From Chrysogorgia sp. JL179-B06 (taxonomy: Eukaryota > Cnidaria > Anthozoa > Scleralcyonacea > Chrysogorgiidae), in NCBI GenBank assembly GCA_035772405.1, contig JAYKKM010000080.1, positions 2,608,001 to 2,672,000 on the forward strand: 64,000 nt of DNA, in the 5' to 3' direction. Under the pieces are notes generated by a model. The model was not told where the DNA came from and made no database searches. It worked only from the letters and a program-made list of their open reading frames with translations. A program made the position numbers and the translations under genes. Positions 34,296 through 45,689 of the stretch are shown here, piece by piece (the first letter of the stretch is position 1; each line of letters begins with the position of its first letter).

Positions 34296-35675
34296 CAATC
34301 TCGTTCCCAGAGCCTCCGCCGCGCCACGCAAACGGAGGCTCTGGGATAATCCATCGCCAGAGGGCCGGAAAACAGGGCGTCGATTGAACAGAGCATGCGC
34401 CAGTAATAGACCGAGCGTAGTTTCTGGGACGTGAGAACTATCTGTGCTATATTAAAATATCGAGTTCTTCGGCAAGAATCTTCCCTAAACACGTTAATAA
34501 CTCTCGAGGATCTCTTCAGAGGTGAAAAAAGGTTGTTGTCTGGTGTTTAAATTAGCAACCAATTGGGTTTTGGGACAGAAAAGAATATGATTTTAGAATT
34601 TATGTAACTCGCGGCAATGAAATCAAAAAGGTATTAATAAATACACAAAGAAATGTTTATCGAGGTGTTGGCTGATTGTTGAAACTTCAAACAATAAAAG
34701 ACTTGACAGCACAAAAATTAACGGTAACATATTTTTATAAACGACCAAGACACACCTGACGCTATATACAAGTTTACGCGGCGTTCGTGAGGCCACAGGG
34801 AAACGTCGATTAGTGAAGCGAGTTTAACAGTAAATCGGGTTTATTCGGTATTTTTTACACAATAATTGTATTAAATCGCTATTAAAATGTTCTTACTTGT
34901 TCATTTTGTCGACAATCAGGACAAATTACAGGCAACCAGACCAGAAAGGCATCGAATCAGTGTTTACATCAATACGGAAGGCCGTTGACTGTGGTTGCCC
35001 TCTGGTTGCCTGTAATTTGTCCTGATTGTCGACAAAATTAACAAGTAAGAACATTTTAATAGCAATTTAATACAATTATTGTGCAAAAAATACCAAATAA
35101 ACCCGATTTACCGTTAAACTCGCTTCACTAACAGACGGGTGAGGCGTGGGAAAATATTTGATCAATCTTTGTTTTGATTCTCGATGGCTTGTATTCTCGT
35201 TTCTGTTCTGCAATATAAACACTACGTCCGATGATTTAGTTGGAGAAATCAAGATACTTTTTGGTCGCATTTCCTGAGCCAAGAATAACTGAGGCAATTT
35301 TTTGCACCATGGATGGATATTACTCTCTGGATTATGCGACTTGAGTCTTCTTTAACGTTTAGACCAGGCGCCTCTCTTGCATTTCGCGTAGAATATCAAT
35401 CCATTTAAACGTGGACTAGTTTTTTTGAGCTTTTCTGGAAACACGACTAAAAGTTTGTCCGAAGATAACTTTTTTGGTGTAAACTCTGCCATAAGAACGT
35501 AATATTAAAGAACGAAGTACAATACCGTTTGAACGAAACAGTTAAACACTCGCGTAAATATTAAGAGTTAATCTAATTAAAAGCAATCTTTAGTTAACCA
35601 ATCAAAACACTTCCGGTGTGGATTATCCCAGAGCCTCCGTTTGCGTGGCGCGGCGGAGGCTCTGGGAACGAGATT
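34296..35675. mobile_element. Nested element with 57-bp TIRs and 10-bp direct flanks
   Basis: 34298-34354 (aatctcgttcccagagcctc, gccgcgccacgc, gctctgggataatcc) is the reverse complement of 35619-35675. Both arms are flanked by GCATGCGCCT in direct orientation (34286-34295, 35676-35685). Long TIR plus a 9-10 bp duplication is the pattern of Mutator-like elements (inference). Each TIR is itself hairpin-like (agcctccg..cggaggct). Confidence 0.7.
34810..35131. mobile_element. Innermost foldback with about 130-bp arms
   Basis: ttagtgaagcgagtttaaca, gttcttacttgttcattttg and tcctgattgtcgac type words in 34810-34943 return in reverse complement at 34999-35131. The loop of about 55 bp is ttcagNNNtttacatcaatacgg-like. 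No ORF. Confidence 0.75.
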
Positions 35676-36339
35676 GCATGCGCCTATCAAATTTCGCTTA
35701 TAGGTGCACCCGACTCTCGTACCCAGACCTACGCGCATGGGGTCTGGGTATGAGGATTGGCGCATCCTTTTTAATGGTGCAACATATCAATGGTATTATA
35801 AACGGTAAATGCAAATGCAAAAGTACCAAGATCAAAGGCGATTCAAGGCAAATAAACCAAAAACAATAACTATTATCATTAACCATATAACTACAATTTA
35901 TAATAGACAATGTTGATAATTTAAAACATAAAAAGTATTTGTATCATTAAAAAAGGTATTCTGTTCATGACTGTCTAACTCGCAAATTTTGACGGTTTAA
36001 AGGCGCATGCGCTTATATTCGGATATAAGCGCATGCGCCTTTATCTGCAGTGCGTTTATATGCGGGGTAATAGGGTAGCATTAAATTTCATAAATCAGGT
36101 TGAAAAACTTTCATTTTTATACAAAAGGCCAACTTGAACGCCCGCGTAAAAATTCAAAATGCCACCAATCGCAGAATAATTGTTTATGAACTTGGCGTGT
36201 GAGTGTATCTCATGTGCCTGCATGCGCGTCGAATTTCAATTTTTAATCTTGCGTTACCGTGTGCCGTGGTTTTCGATTGACGACTTCACGGGTCTTCAAT
36301 GAACCATTCAGTTGAATTGGCCGGACAGGAAATAGTTAA

Positions 36340-36680
36340 TAGTTTTAAAGTGCCTATTTAAAGTGACATTTTGGAATTTAACATATCCGTAATATGTTGG
36401 TCTTCCTGAGCAAAATCATGATATGTCTTGTCAGCCGAAAATTTCATCTTCGTGGAGTTTTGGGCTGTCAATGTTACCGGATGTGATGTCACAAGAGACA
36501 TTCCAAACCAGTTTTCTTTTGTTAGTTGCCTGAAAAATGCCTCTTGTGACATCACATCCGATAACTTTAACAGCAAAAAACGCCATTATTTTCCTCAGGA
36601 AGAATTTAGGAATATTTAAAATATGAATACGTAAAATTTACGAATATGTAAAATTCCCAAACGTGAGATAGGCACTTCCA
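36340..36680. repeat. Inverted-repeat sequence related to the 11.7-kb foldback
   Basis: aaagtgcctatttaaagtg at 36348 and ataggcacttcc at 36668 mirror each other. Inside, ggatgtgatgtcacaagaga (36479) and its inverse cttgtgacatcacatcc (36543) form a 20-bp hairpin pair. Terminal words match the ends of 11727-12169 (aagtgcctatc), so this is a diverged relative. It ends just before exon 12. Confidence 0.6.
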
Positions 36681-36700
36681 ATAAATACTCTTTTGCCTAC

Positions 36701-36953
36701 CTGCAAGTATTTATCCCTGAATTACTCAAAAAGCATACTCCATTACCGCTACATTCGCCTAGGTGACTGCAGTCGAAACTCTCATTACAGCTGATCCCCT
36801 GATAACCATCAAAACAACTGCATGTACTTGGTTCAACACATTGACCATTTTTAGAGCACTGATTTACCGCTGTACAGTCAGGAATGGAGCAACTTGCTCC
36901 CGTCCATCCATTGAAACATTGGCATAAATCATATGTAATACAACGACCATTAT
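36701..36953 (-). CDS. Exon 12: EGF-like modules
   Basis: 253 bases, acceptor tttatag, donor CAG|GTAGGC. Encodes the second half of one EGF (NGRCITYDLCQCFNGWTGAS), a full EGF (CTAVNQCSKNGQCVEP, CSCFDGYQGISC), and the start of the next (CSHLGECSGNGVC). Phase 1 in, phase 2 out, both matching the neighbours. Confidence 0.9.
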
Positions 36954-37138
36954 CTATAAAACGTGAATAGACGAATCCATAATGGTAACAAGGCTATTAG
37001 CACAATTATCAAGCGATCATCTCCCGAGTCCACCCATCAATTACGATTATTTATTTATCAATCGATTTTGTATTAAAACTCCATTTCGTCTGCTATAATT
37101 TATTGTTTAATAGTAAGAAAATAAAATTAACCTCTAAC

Positions 37139-37291
37139 CTGAACAATAACCAAGTGATTCACATGAGAATTCCTTGCAGGTAGAACCCATCCATCCAAGA
37201 TTACACTGACAGATATCATTGCCGACGCATTTTCCATTCGAAGAACAATTTAAAACGTTATAACAAGTTGCTTCGATACTACAATTTAAAC
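37139..37291 (-). CDS. Exon 11: EGF-like module
   Basis: 153 bases, acceptor catttcag, donor CAG|GTTAGA. Encodes CSIEATCYNVLNCSSNGKCV, CQCNLGWMGSTC and CESLGYCSG. Begins with two bases and ends with one, in phase with exons 10 and 12. The sequence CESLGxCSG recurs in exon 13, suggesting that the 11-12 and 13-14 module pairs arose by duplication. Confidence 0.9.
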
Positions 37292-37441
37292 CTGAAATGT
37301 GAGACAAAGTCAGTCAATTTAATATCAATTTAATAAGATGCAATTTTGCTTAGCTATTACTAAAAGTAAATTAGAAAATAATAATTGCAGCTATTTCTCA
37401 GTTAATTTATATAGTTTTTATAGAGCTATCGTCATTTCCAC

Positions 37442-37775
37442 CAGTGGCGGCACTACATTGGGCCCCGGTGGGAGAAAAAAATTTGGACCCCTTTCCACAT
37501 ATGTGTGACGACGACATATTATGTGGTGCAGTCAGCGGCATTTTCTGGCGGAAAATGTTTGAATTTAAGGTCTGTGTAATGGCATTTCCTGCATTTTGAG
37601 AGCACTATTGAGTAAAATCTAAAGACCACAAATCACTATTTTTGTAGTGTATCCATTATTTTAAAGAAAATATTATTAATCATAGTATACCATTAATAAA
37701 AAGAGGCAGTTTGCTGGATGGGCTGATGGGCCCCCGGTGCTGCGCACCGTTTGCACACCCGTAGTGCCGCCACTG
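37442..37775. mobile_element. hAT-like MITE with perfect 8-bp duplication
   Basis: Starts CAGTGGCGGCACTAC and ends GTAGTGCCGCCACTG, perfect 15-bp inverted repeats. ATTTCCAC occurs on both flanks (37434-37441, 37776-37783). 334 bp, no ORF. Interior ggcatttcctgcattttga resembles the C/G-block sequence at 10800, suggesting related elements there. Confidence 0.85.
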
Positions 37776-38035
37776 ATTTCCACTCAAATCAAATAAAACC
37801 GCTTTATTATATGGCCGTGACACTGACAGGGTCTGAATACGGAAATTCTGCAATATGAATGCATGATTTCTATTCCCAGTGAGCTTTATATATAACTATT
37901 GGTGCTGGTTGGAGCGCAACACTTTTCAAGATTAGATGCCAACTCCGAATTCTGGCAAATCAAGCTATCCGAGAGATCAAGAAATCTAACAACATTTATT
38001 ACACCCTGGGGACGATACCTTTGCTAACTCATCAA

Positions 38036-39146
38036 ATTACTATACACGAGCACAATCTACGCTAAAATTTACTTGATTTATTTCTAGAAGGTTAACACTA
38101 TTTACGGACACTTCAGTTTGGCACCTTACAAATAAAATCTACGCTCAATTTTACTTGTTTTCACGAAGCATATTAGGGTCTTCATTATACTGGTTTTATC
38201 ACCAGAGGGAGCATCATGATACAATTCTGCTAAGACGCACGTTCAATTTTCGCGAGCAGTTCGCATACAGACCTCACATATCATAAATAATATCGTTCCC
38301 GTGGACCAGCTGATCAAAATTACAGCTTCTATTAAAATTATGCGTATCCGTTTCTGCGGTGCACATTCCAAAATAGCAACTTCTTGGTCGAACAAACGAA
38401 ACATAATAGCAAAAAAGTAGAGTGCTGCGTAGACAGTGGTTTTATTTTAGTTTGCGTGGAACTTTTTTATTATTAGCTCATGCACTTTCATTCCTTTTTA
38501 AGTTTTTGTTTCTTACCGCTTTACTATCGCATAATCCCCTTGAATACTGGACCTGTCATTTCTCTCCCCTCCCCTGATCGACTGTAAAAATAGCAAATGA
38601 TTCAACTTTTCGCATCTCATTAATTATTAGTTTGTTTATCTCCCATGTATTTGATTGGCTACTTTCTACACACCCTTTTGTCATATATATAGTAAGTCCT
38701 ATTTATTTTATTTCATCTCGTCTTACTCTGATGAAGGGCTCCGCTCGAAACGTCAGTATTTTTTTAAACATAATAGCTTCGGATACTGAGAATATATGAA
38801 GTAGAAATGGTTAAAAGATGCGCTTCGGTTGTTTGTAATATTAATTCTCAGTATATCCAGGTCGATTAGAGGCGGAAAGCAGCATTACTATTTAATTCCA
38901 AAGTTTTCCACCGCTCAAAAATCACAAAACGCACGTATACGTGGATAGTGCAATGCTGTCGTACAGCCTTCAATTTACTGACAAACGTGGTCCAACGACA
39001 AAAAATCCGGACCCAACAGTTAGAGCTACTACATAAAGGTAAGATACTATTGTGATATAATATATTTAAAATGCGCAATTTTATGGTGCATCTATGCGAA
39101 ACAAGTAAAATTTAGCGTAGATTTTGCTCGTGTATAGTAATTTGAT
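38036..39146. mobile_element. Element with about 43-bp inverted ends around a Penelope terminal region
   Basis: 38036-38079 (attactatacacgagcacaa, tctacgctaaaatttacttg) is almost the exact reverse complement of 39103-39146. A third partial copy is at 38140-38172. The interior includes the hammerhead-bearing Penelope-type terminal region (about 38500-38770). Either a MITE that captured it or flanking MITEs. Confidence 0.5.
38724..38758 (+). ncRNA. Candidate hammerhead ribozyme (Penelope type)
   Basis: Core CTGATGA at 38728-38734, GAAAC at 38747-38751 and cleavage triplet GTC at 38752-38754. Stem I pairs TACT (38724-38727) with AGTA (38755-38758). Stem II pairs GGGC (38736-38739) with GCTC (38743-38746), one G-T wobble, loop tcc. 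One unpaired A (38735) lies between core and stem II. Stem III is reduced to AC/GT. Such minimal hammerheads are known from terminal repeats of Penelope-like elements. The deviations leave activity uncertain. Confidence 0.6.
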
Positions 39147-40122
39147 CAGTTCAAAGGTTGCATATGTTTAGCATTTAGCTTAGTTTTATAGCTCTTTTAG
39201 GTGAACGGATCTATCCGCATATTATTACATATTTTTCCAAGATGTTGAGCGCCACCAGTTTCAATTCGGGGAGACATTGATCCTGCTACGTTCACTGTTA
39301 TGTTTGAGAGAATTTCGTCGGTTTTTATTTTCAATATACTCACTCACTTCAAACATGATCATTCATAACACCGGAGGAATCCGCGATATTATACCGTTTG
39401 GTTTTCGATTGCTAACGCCATAGCGAGCGAGTGAGCGAGTGACATTATCGCCCAACTCTAATAACTCGTTCCTATGCTTCGCATATCCACGAGTTAAAAA
39501 TGGGCGGGGAAAACAGTAAAAAGTAATCGTTCGTTAACCTGCTTTTTCTCAATAATTTTTTAATGGCTTCTTTCGTAATTTTGTGATAATTCTGCAATTT
39601 GTTTCTATAAAAAATGTACCATTTTGACTCGGTTTGACTTTGTTAAATTTCAAGCTTTTATATTACGTTTTATGTATGTTTTCAACATGAACACAGTTAT
39701 GAATACTAGGGGACTGAAACTGACGTACACAATCACCTCCTGCATTTGTTTGGCTTTATTTTATTTTATTGAAGTGAGATATGGAAAAGTTGCAAATGGC
39801 TAGTCTTTATAGTTTCAAGAGTTCTTTCAAATAAAAGAGTTATTTTACAACTGAATGTTTCATTGCATAGGCACTTTAAGAAACAAAATATTGGTAAAAC
39901 GTGCGAAATTTGTCACGACATGTCTCCGTAATTTTCAGTTAGATTTCAGCAAGCTATGCCATATAATAAACTACTTATTGACTTCGCATGTTGGGTTGTA
40001 TTAGTGAAATATCGGACCTTTTTCTCTATAATAACCAGACAAATGAACAGTGGAATAAGCCAAATGAACAGTGGAAGTACTTTCGAAAATTCTGTAACTT
40101 TGTATTGATGATATATACTAAC

Positions 40123-40392
40123 CTATAAATCCAGCATTGCACAAACATCTGTCTGTTGTTTCACACCTTCCATTTCTTTCAGAACTACAGTTATTAACAC
40201 GAAAACATGTTGCCTCATTATCGCATGCAGCTCCTTCCCATCCTATTTCACATTGACAGAATCCTCCCATACAATCTCCACGCGAACAATTACCGCAGGA
40301 ACCAATAGAGCAGTCTTTCCCAGACCAGCCATCAAGGCAGGTGCATGTAGCGTTACTGCAAAGTCCTTTCCCTGTGCAATCATTCAGGCATC
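40123..40392 (-). CDS. Exon 10: EGF-like modules
   Basis: 270 bases, acceptor tttttag, donor ATAG|GTTAGT. Encodes CLNDCTGKGLCSNATCTCLD, GWSGKDC, CGNCSRGDCMGGFCQCEIGW, EGAAC, and CFRVNNCSSERNGRCE with CLCNAGFIG. About three EGF-like modules; the one at CGNCSRGDC is shorter than the consensus. In phase with exons 9 and 11. Confidence 0.9.
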
Positions 40393-40469
40393 CTAAAAAG
40401 ATGATAAAGTTTCAATGTTTGCTCATATAGAAGTGTTTCATTTTAAAATATAATGGACAAATCAATTAC

Positions 40470-40587
40470 CTAATTGGAGCGATTGTTGCTCTGAAAATGA
40501 TGAATCATTTGTCACAGAAATATCAAATATACAGTTAGAAAGCAAGATTCCTTCCAATCCTTTATCTTCGCAAATTGAAGTCGCCAT
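40470..40587 (-). CDS. Exon 9: end of VWD-associated region (C..FD motif)
   Basis: 118 bases, acceptor taacag, donor TTAG|GTAATT. Encodes ICEDKGLEGILLSNCIFDIS followed by VTNDSSF. A Cys...CxFDxxxT motif at the end of the VWD region is typical of VWD-EGF proteins. Starts in phase 0 after exon 8 and ends in phase 1. The ATG at its first codon is internal, not a start. Confidence 0.85.
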
Positions 40588-40731
40588 CTGTTATTAAAAA
40601 TAAATGAAAGTAGCAGGATTATTTATATACATTTTGTGTCGTTATGCTCATTCATTCATTCATTCATAACATTTATTTCAACACGATAAAGTTGTATACA
40701 AATATACCGCAGCAAACTGCTGATGTGGTCG

Positions 40732-40967
40732 TGTTAACAGCAAGACGCCATAAATTGCTTTAATATACTACTCAGACAAGCCATTCTCGATCACGTCAAT
40801 CGAGGATGGTAACGTATTTAAACCCATGACGTCACATCTTTCCTTTTTCGAACAATTAGTGAAATGTGTAGAGTGAAATGTGTAGAGAGCAAGTTCTTTT
40901 TCTATGTAGCAGTAGCTGTAACTAATGTCAAGGTCTATTAATTTAGACTAATAAAAACAGGTTAACA
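40732..40967 (-). mobile_element. Possible LTR of the adjacent Ty3/gypsy remnant
   Basis: 236 bp beginning tgttaacagcaag and ending acaggttaaca, so it has TG..CA ends within an inverted TGTTAAC motif. It lies 3' of the integrase remnant on that element's strand. Contains a direct repeat gtgaaatgtgtagag. No flanking duplication or clear polypurine tract seen, so the call is tentative. Confidence 0.35.
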
Positions 40968-41069
40968 TAATTTAGATAAGCATGTTTATTTTAATAACAA
41001 AATCCTCTAAAATCCTAGGAGGTCTAAGACTCATCCACTCCGACTTGGCAATGGTTTTTGGTGACTGTC

Positions 41070-41950
41070 ATCAGCTCCTTCTGATTGGGTTAAGCAGGAG
41101 AGTTGAGCTGTGCTGGCTGCAGATTAGCAGGTTTAGGGCCAGTTGGTTGGTCGGCGGAGGTAACGCAGCTGCGTTTATTCTGTTGGAAGGTCGTATCTGC
41201 TCTGGTTTCAGTAAGATGCGAGAACGGCTTCCTTGAATGCCGGAGACGACGACGGTTTCTTCTATACAGTCTGCCATCTTCTGTTCTGACATCATAAAAG
41301 CGGATGTCCACTTGATTTTCCACTTGTGCCTCAAAACATTTTTGCTATTTGTCATCAGGCTTTGGTGCTACTCGCATGACCACTTCTCCTGCCTTTAGGG
41401 CTGACAGCTCTTTTGAGTTTCATATTGCACGTAGTGCTTTGTTTGCTTGGATTTCTAGGCAAGCAGCTTCTCTTTCATACATTCATCTTAGCCTTTACTA
41501 GCTGGTTGGTTGTATACGCAGCAGCGTCTTGTTCTTCGACAAAACGTTTTTATACGGGTGAGCAGGATTAGCTCTCTTGCGGAGTATTTCTCTTGTCCAA
41601 GAGTGATAAATAAACATCTGTCTCAGCTTGCTTGGCTTCCTTCATGATGATTTTTTGCGATATGATGTTTTATGATAGCGTTCTGCATGGACTATTTAGG
41701 GCGTAGCCAGCCGAATTTGTAATAAATTCAAATTCATAGTTGACAGAAAATTGTCTGAATTCTTCCGAATTGAAAAAATTGAAAGGCATGTTGTCACTAA
41801 TTAGTTGGTTTGGAATCTTATAGACTGTCTGCTCCCTTCTGCTGTCTTGTTTACCACGTTCGCGGTCAGCTATCTCATGACAGATTCTCTGTTGTATGGC
41901 GTGTCCGGTAAGATGAGCAGATCTCACACCTTGAGACGTAGTGTTTTTTT
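41070..41950 (-). pseudogene. Ty3/gypsy integrase remnant in the exon 9-8 intron
   Basis: On the minus strand, 41810-41700 reads IPNQLISDNMPFNFFNSEEF and FITNSAGYALNSP, the integrase core pattern with D of SDN and the usual ssPgYpqsN block altered. At 41323-41090 the C-terminal region FYDVRTEDGRLYRRNRRRLR follows. Frameshifts and stops between the two show decay. Described as found; not repaired. Confidence 0.65.
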
Positions 41951-42156
41951 ATTGTCCATATTGTTCTTGCCACTCGAACATAAAATGCACACCTTCTCGC
42001 AACAGTGTAATATAATTAAAAAATATCTAAATAAACAACGTTTTTCAACCTAACACAACCGAGACTAGAGATGCCTTAATAATATAAATATCAAACGCAT
42101 AACCGAAATATGATCTTATCTCATTATGGAAAACAAAAGAACGGTAGCTAGCTTAC

Positions 42157-42314
42157 TGTAACTTGATTTTCAGGTAGATCATCCAACGTGTATATTGGTT
42201 TATGATTCTTATCTGTGTAAGATATATCCATCACATCACCAATGTGAAAATTTGAAGAGTTCCATGACCAGCTGTTAAAGAGTCCTGAGCCTGAATGAGT
42301 GATATTGATACGCC
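42157..42314 (-). CDS. Exon 8: C-terminal part of VWD region
   Basis: 158 bases, acceptor ttcatag, donor ACA|GTAAGC. Its first two bases complete Trp with exon 7, giving AESWRINI, then SGSGLFNSWSWNSSNFHIGD and YTLDDLPENQVT. FAeSWRi...sLF is a conserved feature just after the VWD domain. Confidence 0.9.
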
Positions 42315-42429
42315 CTATGAAAATGGAAAATAATAATTTTACTCCATTTTACTCCAGTACTTGGATGAATATGTTAATTACTTGGAGTACTTGGATGAAT
42401 ATATACACTGCTGTAGTGAATGGGAGATG

Positions 42430-42434
42430 GGAGC

Positions 42435-42488
<54 letters not shown>

Positions 42489-42497
42489 TACATATAC

Positions 42498-42551
<54 letters not shown>

Positions 42552-42620
42552 ATATATATATTATAGGTAATATTTCCTTCACCATAAATCCTTTCTATAT
42601 ATATATATATATATATATAC
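42430..42620. repeat. Compound CA/TA microsatellite
   Basis: (CA)n with a few TA interruptions passes through catata to (TA)n, and a second TA run lies at 42594-42619. The junction is typical of CA to TA decay. About 115 bp upstream of exon 8 on the minus strand. Confidence 0.95.
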
Positions 42621-42663
42621 AGAACTCGTATATACAGAACTAGTAACTAGGCTCTCGGCAACG

Positions 42664-42735
42664 GCTTCCGTAGCTCAGTGGTCAGAGCACTGCACTAGTA
42701 TCGCAGAGTCGCGGGTTCAATTCCAGCCGGAAGGC
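42664..42735 (+). tRNA. tRNA-like segment (anticodon AGT) in the 276-bp repeat
   Basis: 72 bases fold as a cloverleaf: acceptor GCTTCCG/CGGAAGG (one mismatch at the end pair), D-arm TAGCTCAGTGGTCAGAGCA, anticodon loop CTAGTAT, T-arm GCGGGTTCAATTCCAGC with one stem mismatch. The loop gives anticodon AGT (Thr). Internal A and B promoter boxes are intact. Because it is one of several copies in a repeat, it may be a tRNA-derived element, not a working gene. Confidence 0.45.
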
Positions 42736-42864
42736 CTTGAAGTTGCATTTTTCGCAACAGGTCCCGGTTTGGTCTTAAAATGTATGTATTCCAACACTCG
42801 AAATTTTCCTTCACCATAAATCCTTTCAACATGTAGTTTGATCGAGTGAAATGCTAAATATTAC

Positions 42865-42973
<109 letters not shown>

Positions 42974-43035
42974 GTGTAGGTTTTGGTCTACGAAATGCAA
43001 AGAGTGCTCAACAACATATAGTTAGAGCAAATAAT

Positions 43036-43363
<328 letters not shown>

Positions 43364-43729
43364 AAAGGATTTATGGTGAAGGAAAATTTCGAGTGTTGGA
43401 ATACATACATTTTAAGACCAAACCGGGACCAGTTGCGAAAAAATTCAACTTCAAGGCCTTCCGGCTGGAATTGAATCCGCGATGGTGGTAATGCAGGGAT
43501 AAGATTCTGGGTATATTATAGGTAATATTTGGCATTTCACTCGATCACACTACATGTTGAAAGGATTTATGGTGAAGGAAAATTTCGAGTGTTGGAATAC
43601 ATACATTCTAAGACCAAACCGGGACCAGTTGCGAAAAATGCAACTTCAAGGCCTTCCGGCTGGAATTGGTAATGGTAATGCCGGGATACCACCATGTATA
43701 CAGAACTCGTGACTAGGCTCTCGGCAACG

Positions 43730-43804
43730 GCTTCCTATATAGCTCAGTGGTCAGAGCACTGCACTAGCATCGCAGGGTCGCGGGTTCAATTCCAGCCGGA
43801 AGGC
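43730..43804 (+). tRNA. tRNA-like segment (anticodon AGC), likely pseudogene
   Basis: As in the copy at 42664, but with loop CTAGCAT (anticodon AGC, Ala) and a tata insertion between acceptor and D-arm that disturbs the cloverleaf. B box GGTTCAATTCC is intact. Confidence 0.35.
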
Positions 43805-44007
43805 CTTTAAGTTGCATTTTTCGCAACTGGTCCCGGTTTGGTCTTAAAATGTATGTATTCCAACACTCGAAATTTTCCTTCACCATAAATCCTTTCAACA
43901 TGTAGTTTGATCGAGTGAAATGCCAAATATTCCCTATAATATACCCAGAATCTTATCCCGGCATTACCACCATATATACAGAACTCGTGACTAGGCTCTC
44001 GGCAACG

Positions 44008-44080
44008 GCTTCCTATAGCTCAGTGGTCAGAGCACTGCACTAGCATCGCAGGGTCGCGGATTCAATTTCAGCCGGAAGGC
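44008..44080 (+). tRNA. tRNA-like segment (anticodon AGC), likely pseudogene
   Basis: Same as the previous copy, with anticodon-loop CTAGCAT and a changed B box (ggattcaatttcagcc). The next copy (44285) is cut by the TA array at 44311 after the D-arm. Confidence 0.3.
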
Positions 44081-44307
44081 CTTGAAGTTGCATTTTTCGC
44101 AACTGGTCCCGGTTTGGTCTTAAAATGTATGTGTTCCAACACTCGAAATTTTCCTTCACCATAAATCCTTTCAACATGTAGTTTGATCGAGTGAAATGCC
44201 AATATTACCTATAATATACCCAGAATCTTATCCCGGCATTACCACCATATATACAGAACTCGTGACTAGGCTCTCGGCAACGGCTTCCTATAGCTCAGTG
44301 GTCAGAG

Positions 44308-44472
<165 letters not shown>

Positions 44473-44498
44473 CATACATATATATACCTGTATATATA

Positions 44499-44674
44499 TG
44501 GAACAAATTTGCAGAAGTAAATAATTCTCTAAGTGTGTCTCACCATGCAACCAAATAAAAGTTTGCAAACCTGTTTATGTTTGATTTTGATGGAGGTTTT
44601 TAGATGGCATTTTTTTATTTGATTGCATGGTGAGACACACTTAGAGAATTATTTACTGCTGCAAATTTGTTCCA
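44499..44674. repeat. Inverted repeat with about 60-bp arms
   Basis: tggaacaaatttgcagaagt, aattctctaagtgtgtctca and catgcaaccaaataaaa at 44499-44560 recur in reverse complement at 44613-44674 with a few changes. Downstream, ataggaggccaaaacattt is repeated twice (44765, 44800) and inverted near 44686-44720. A minimal foldback element. Confidence 0.75.
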
Positions 44675-45689
44675 TGATAAAATAAGGCCTCCTATATGAA
44701 TAATGTTTGGCCTCCTATATGCAATCATGCTTCGGATGACATGAAGAAAATTTTTTGGGATAAGCCTATGATTGGAGGCCAAAACATTTAACAAAAGCCA
44801 TATAGGAGGCCAAAACATTTTAAGGATGTTTTGGTTTGAGCAAAATTGAAAGGGGAAGATTCAGATTTAAGGGATAAAGGTGTTGCCCCACCTTTACTGG
44901 ACAACATAATTAACTGTATAGCCAAAGTTAGAACATAAATAGATCAATTATACATTTATTATTAACGTTTCTTATTTCAAGTTTCAATAAAACGGCCATG
45001 AGTCTTTTCTCATAGCCAAATTCCCTCAATTTCACGCTAAACCTAAGCGACGGAAAACGCCAACGGTACCACAAACCAAATGACGACCTTTTGTACACCA
45101 ATCATCTTCCGCATTCAGTTAACAATGTCAAACATCTTCCGCATTCAGTCAATAAAAGAATCTAAAAATAATCTCAAAAAAGCTCCTTCATGCAGCAGCG
45201 CCAATCTAAGAAAATGCCCTAAAACGCAGCCACTACAACGCCAACTTGTACAATCGCACGCGACAATCAACCGCATGCCTCAGCATCCCAAAGAACCCGA
45301 AAACGAAAACGAAATATTATTTGGATCAATCCTCCATTCAGTAAGAACGGTGAAACCGCCACATCAAATACAGCTCTCTAACCAGAATACAGCTCTTTAA
45401 TATAGTTCTTTAACCAGAATACCGTAAAGGTATAAGCTATAGCTGTATGGAAAACATAAAAAGTTTGATTTCAAAATACAATTTCCGAGTCATAACGAAC
45501 GCGGAGTGTCGGTTGACAGGAAATTGTATGGCAAAATGTATAATCTAGAAAGCCGACGTATAACAAATAAATAAAATAAATGACAGTACAGACACGAAAT
45601 GATATATAATCAAAATGATCGAATACAACATAACACGATTGTATTCTTCAAATTAACAGCTTTCTAACGATATCTATTTTATTTTTTGG

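Larger units (their letters stand above)
34195..36075. mobile_element. 1.88-kb TA-flanked element inserted in the TTAA MITE
   Basis: Starts CCCTATTACCCCGCATATAA and ends TTATATGCGGGGTAATAGGG, near-perfect inverted repeats of about 25 bp. TA flanks both ends (34193-34194, 36076-36077), and copy 1 shows the empty site with one TA. TA duplication fits Tc1/mariner-type mobilisation. No transposase is seen; the interior is mainly further insertions. Confidence 0.8.
34017..36332 (+). mobile_element. TTAA-type MITE, copy 2, carrying nested insertions
   Basis: Left end (t)tagctctttcctgtccggc and right end gccggacaggaaatagttaa are inverted repeats; TTAA is intact on the right and TTAG on the left. 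The flanking halves (34017-34194 and 36076-36332) match copy 1 at 2274-2685 in order. Lies in the intron between exons 13 and 12. Confidence 0.8.

Noticed and set aside
41805..42053. 82-residue plus-strand ORF
   Set aside because: Shadow of the minus-strand integrase remnant.
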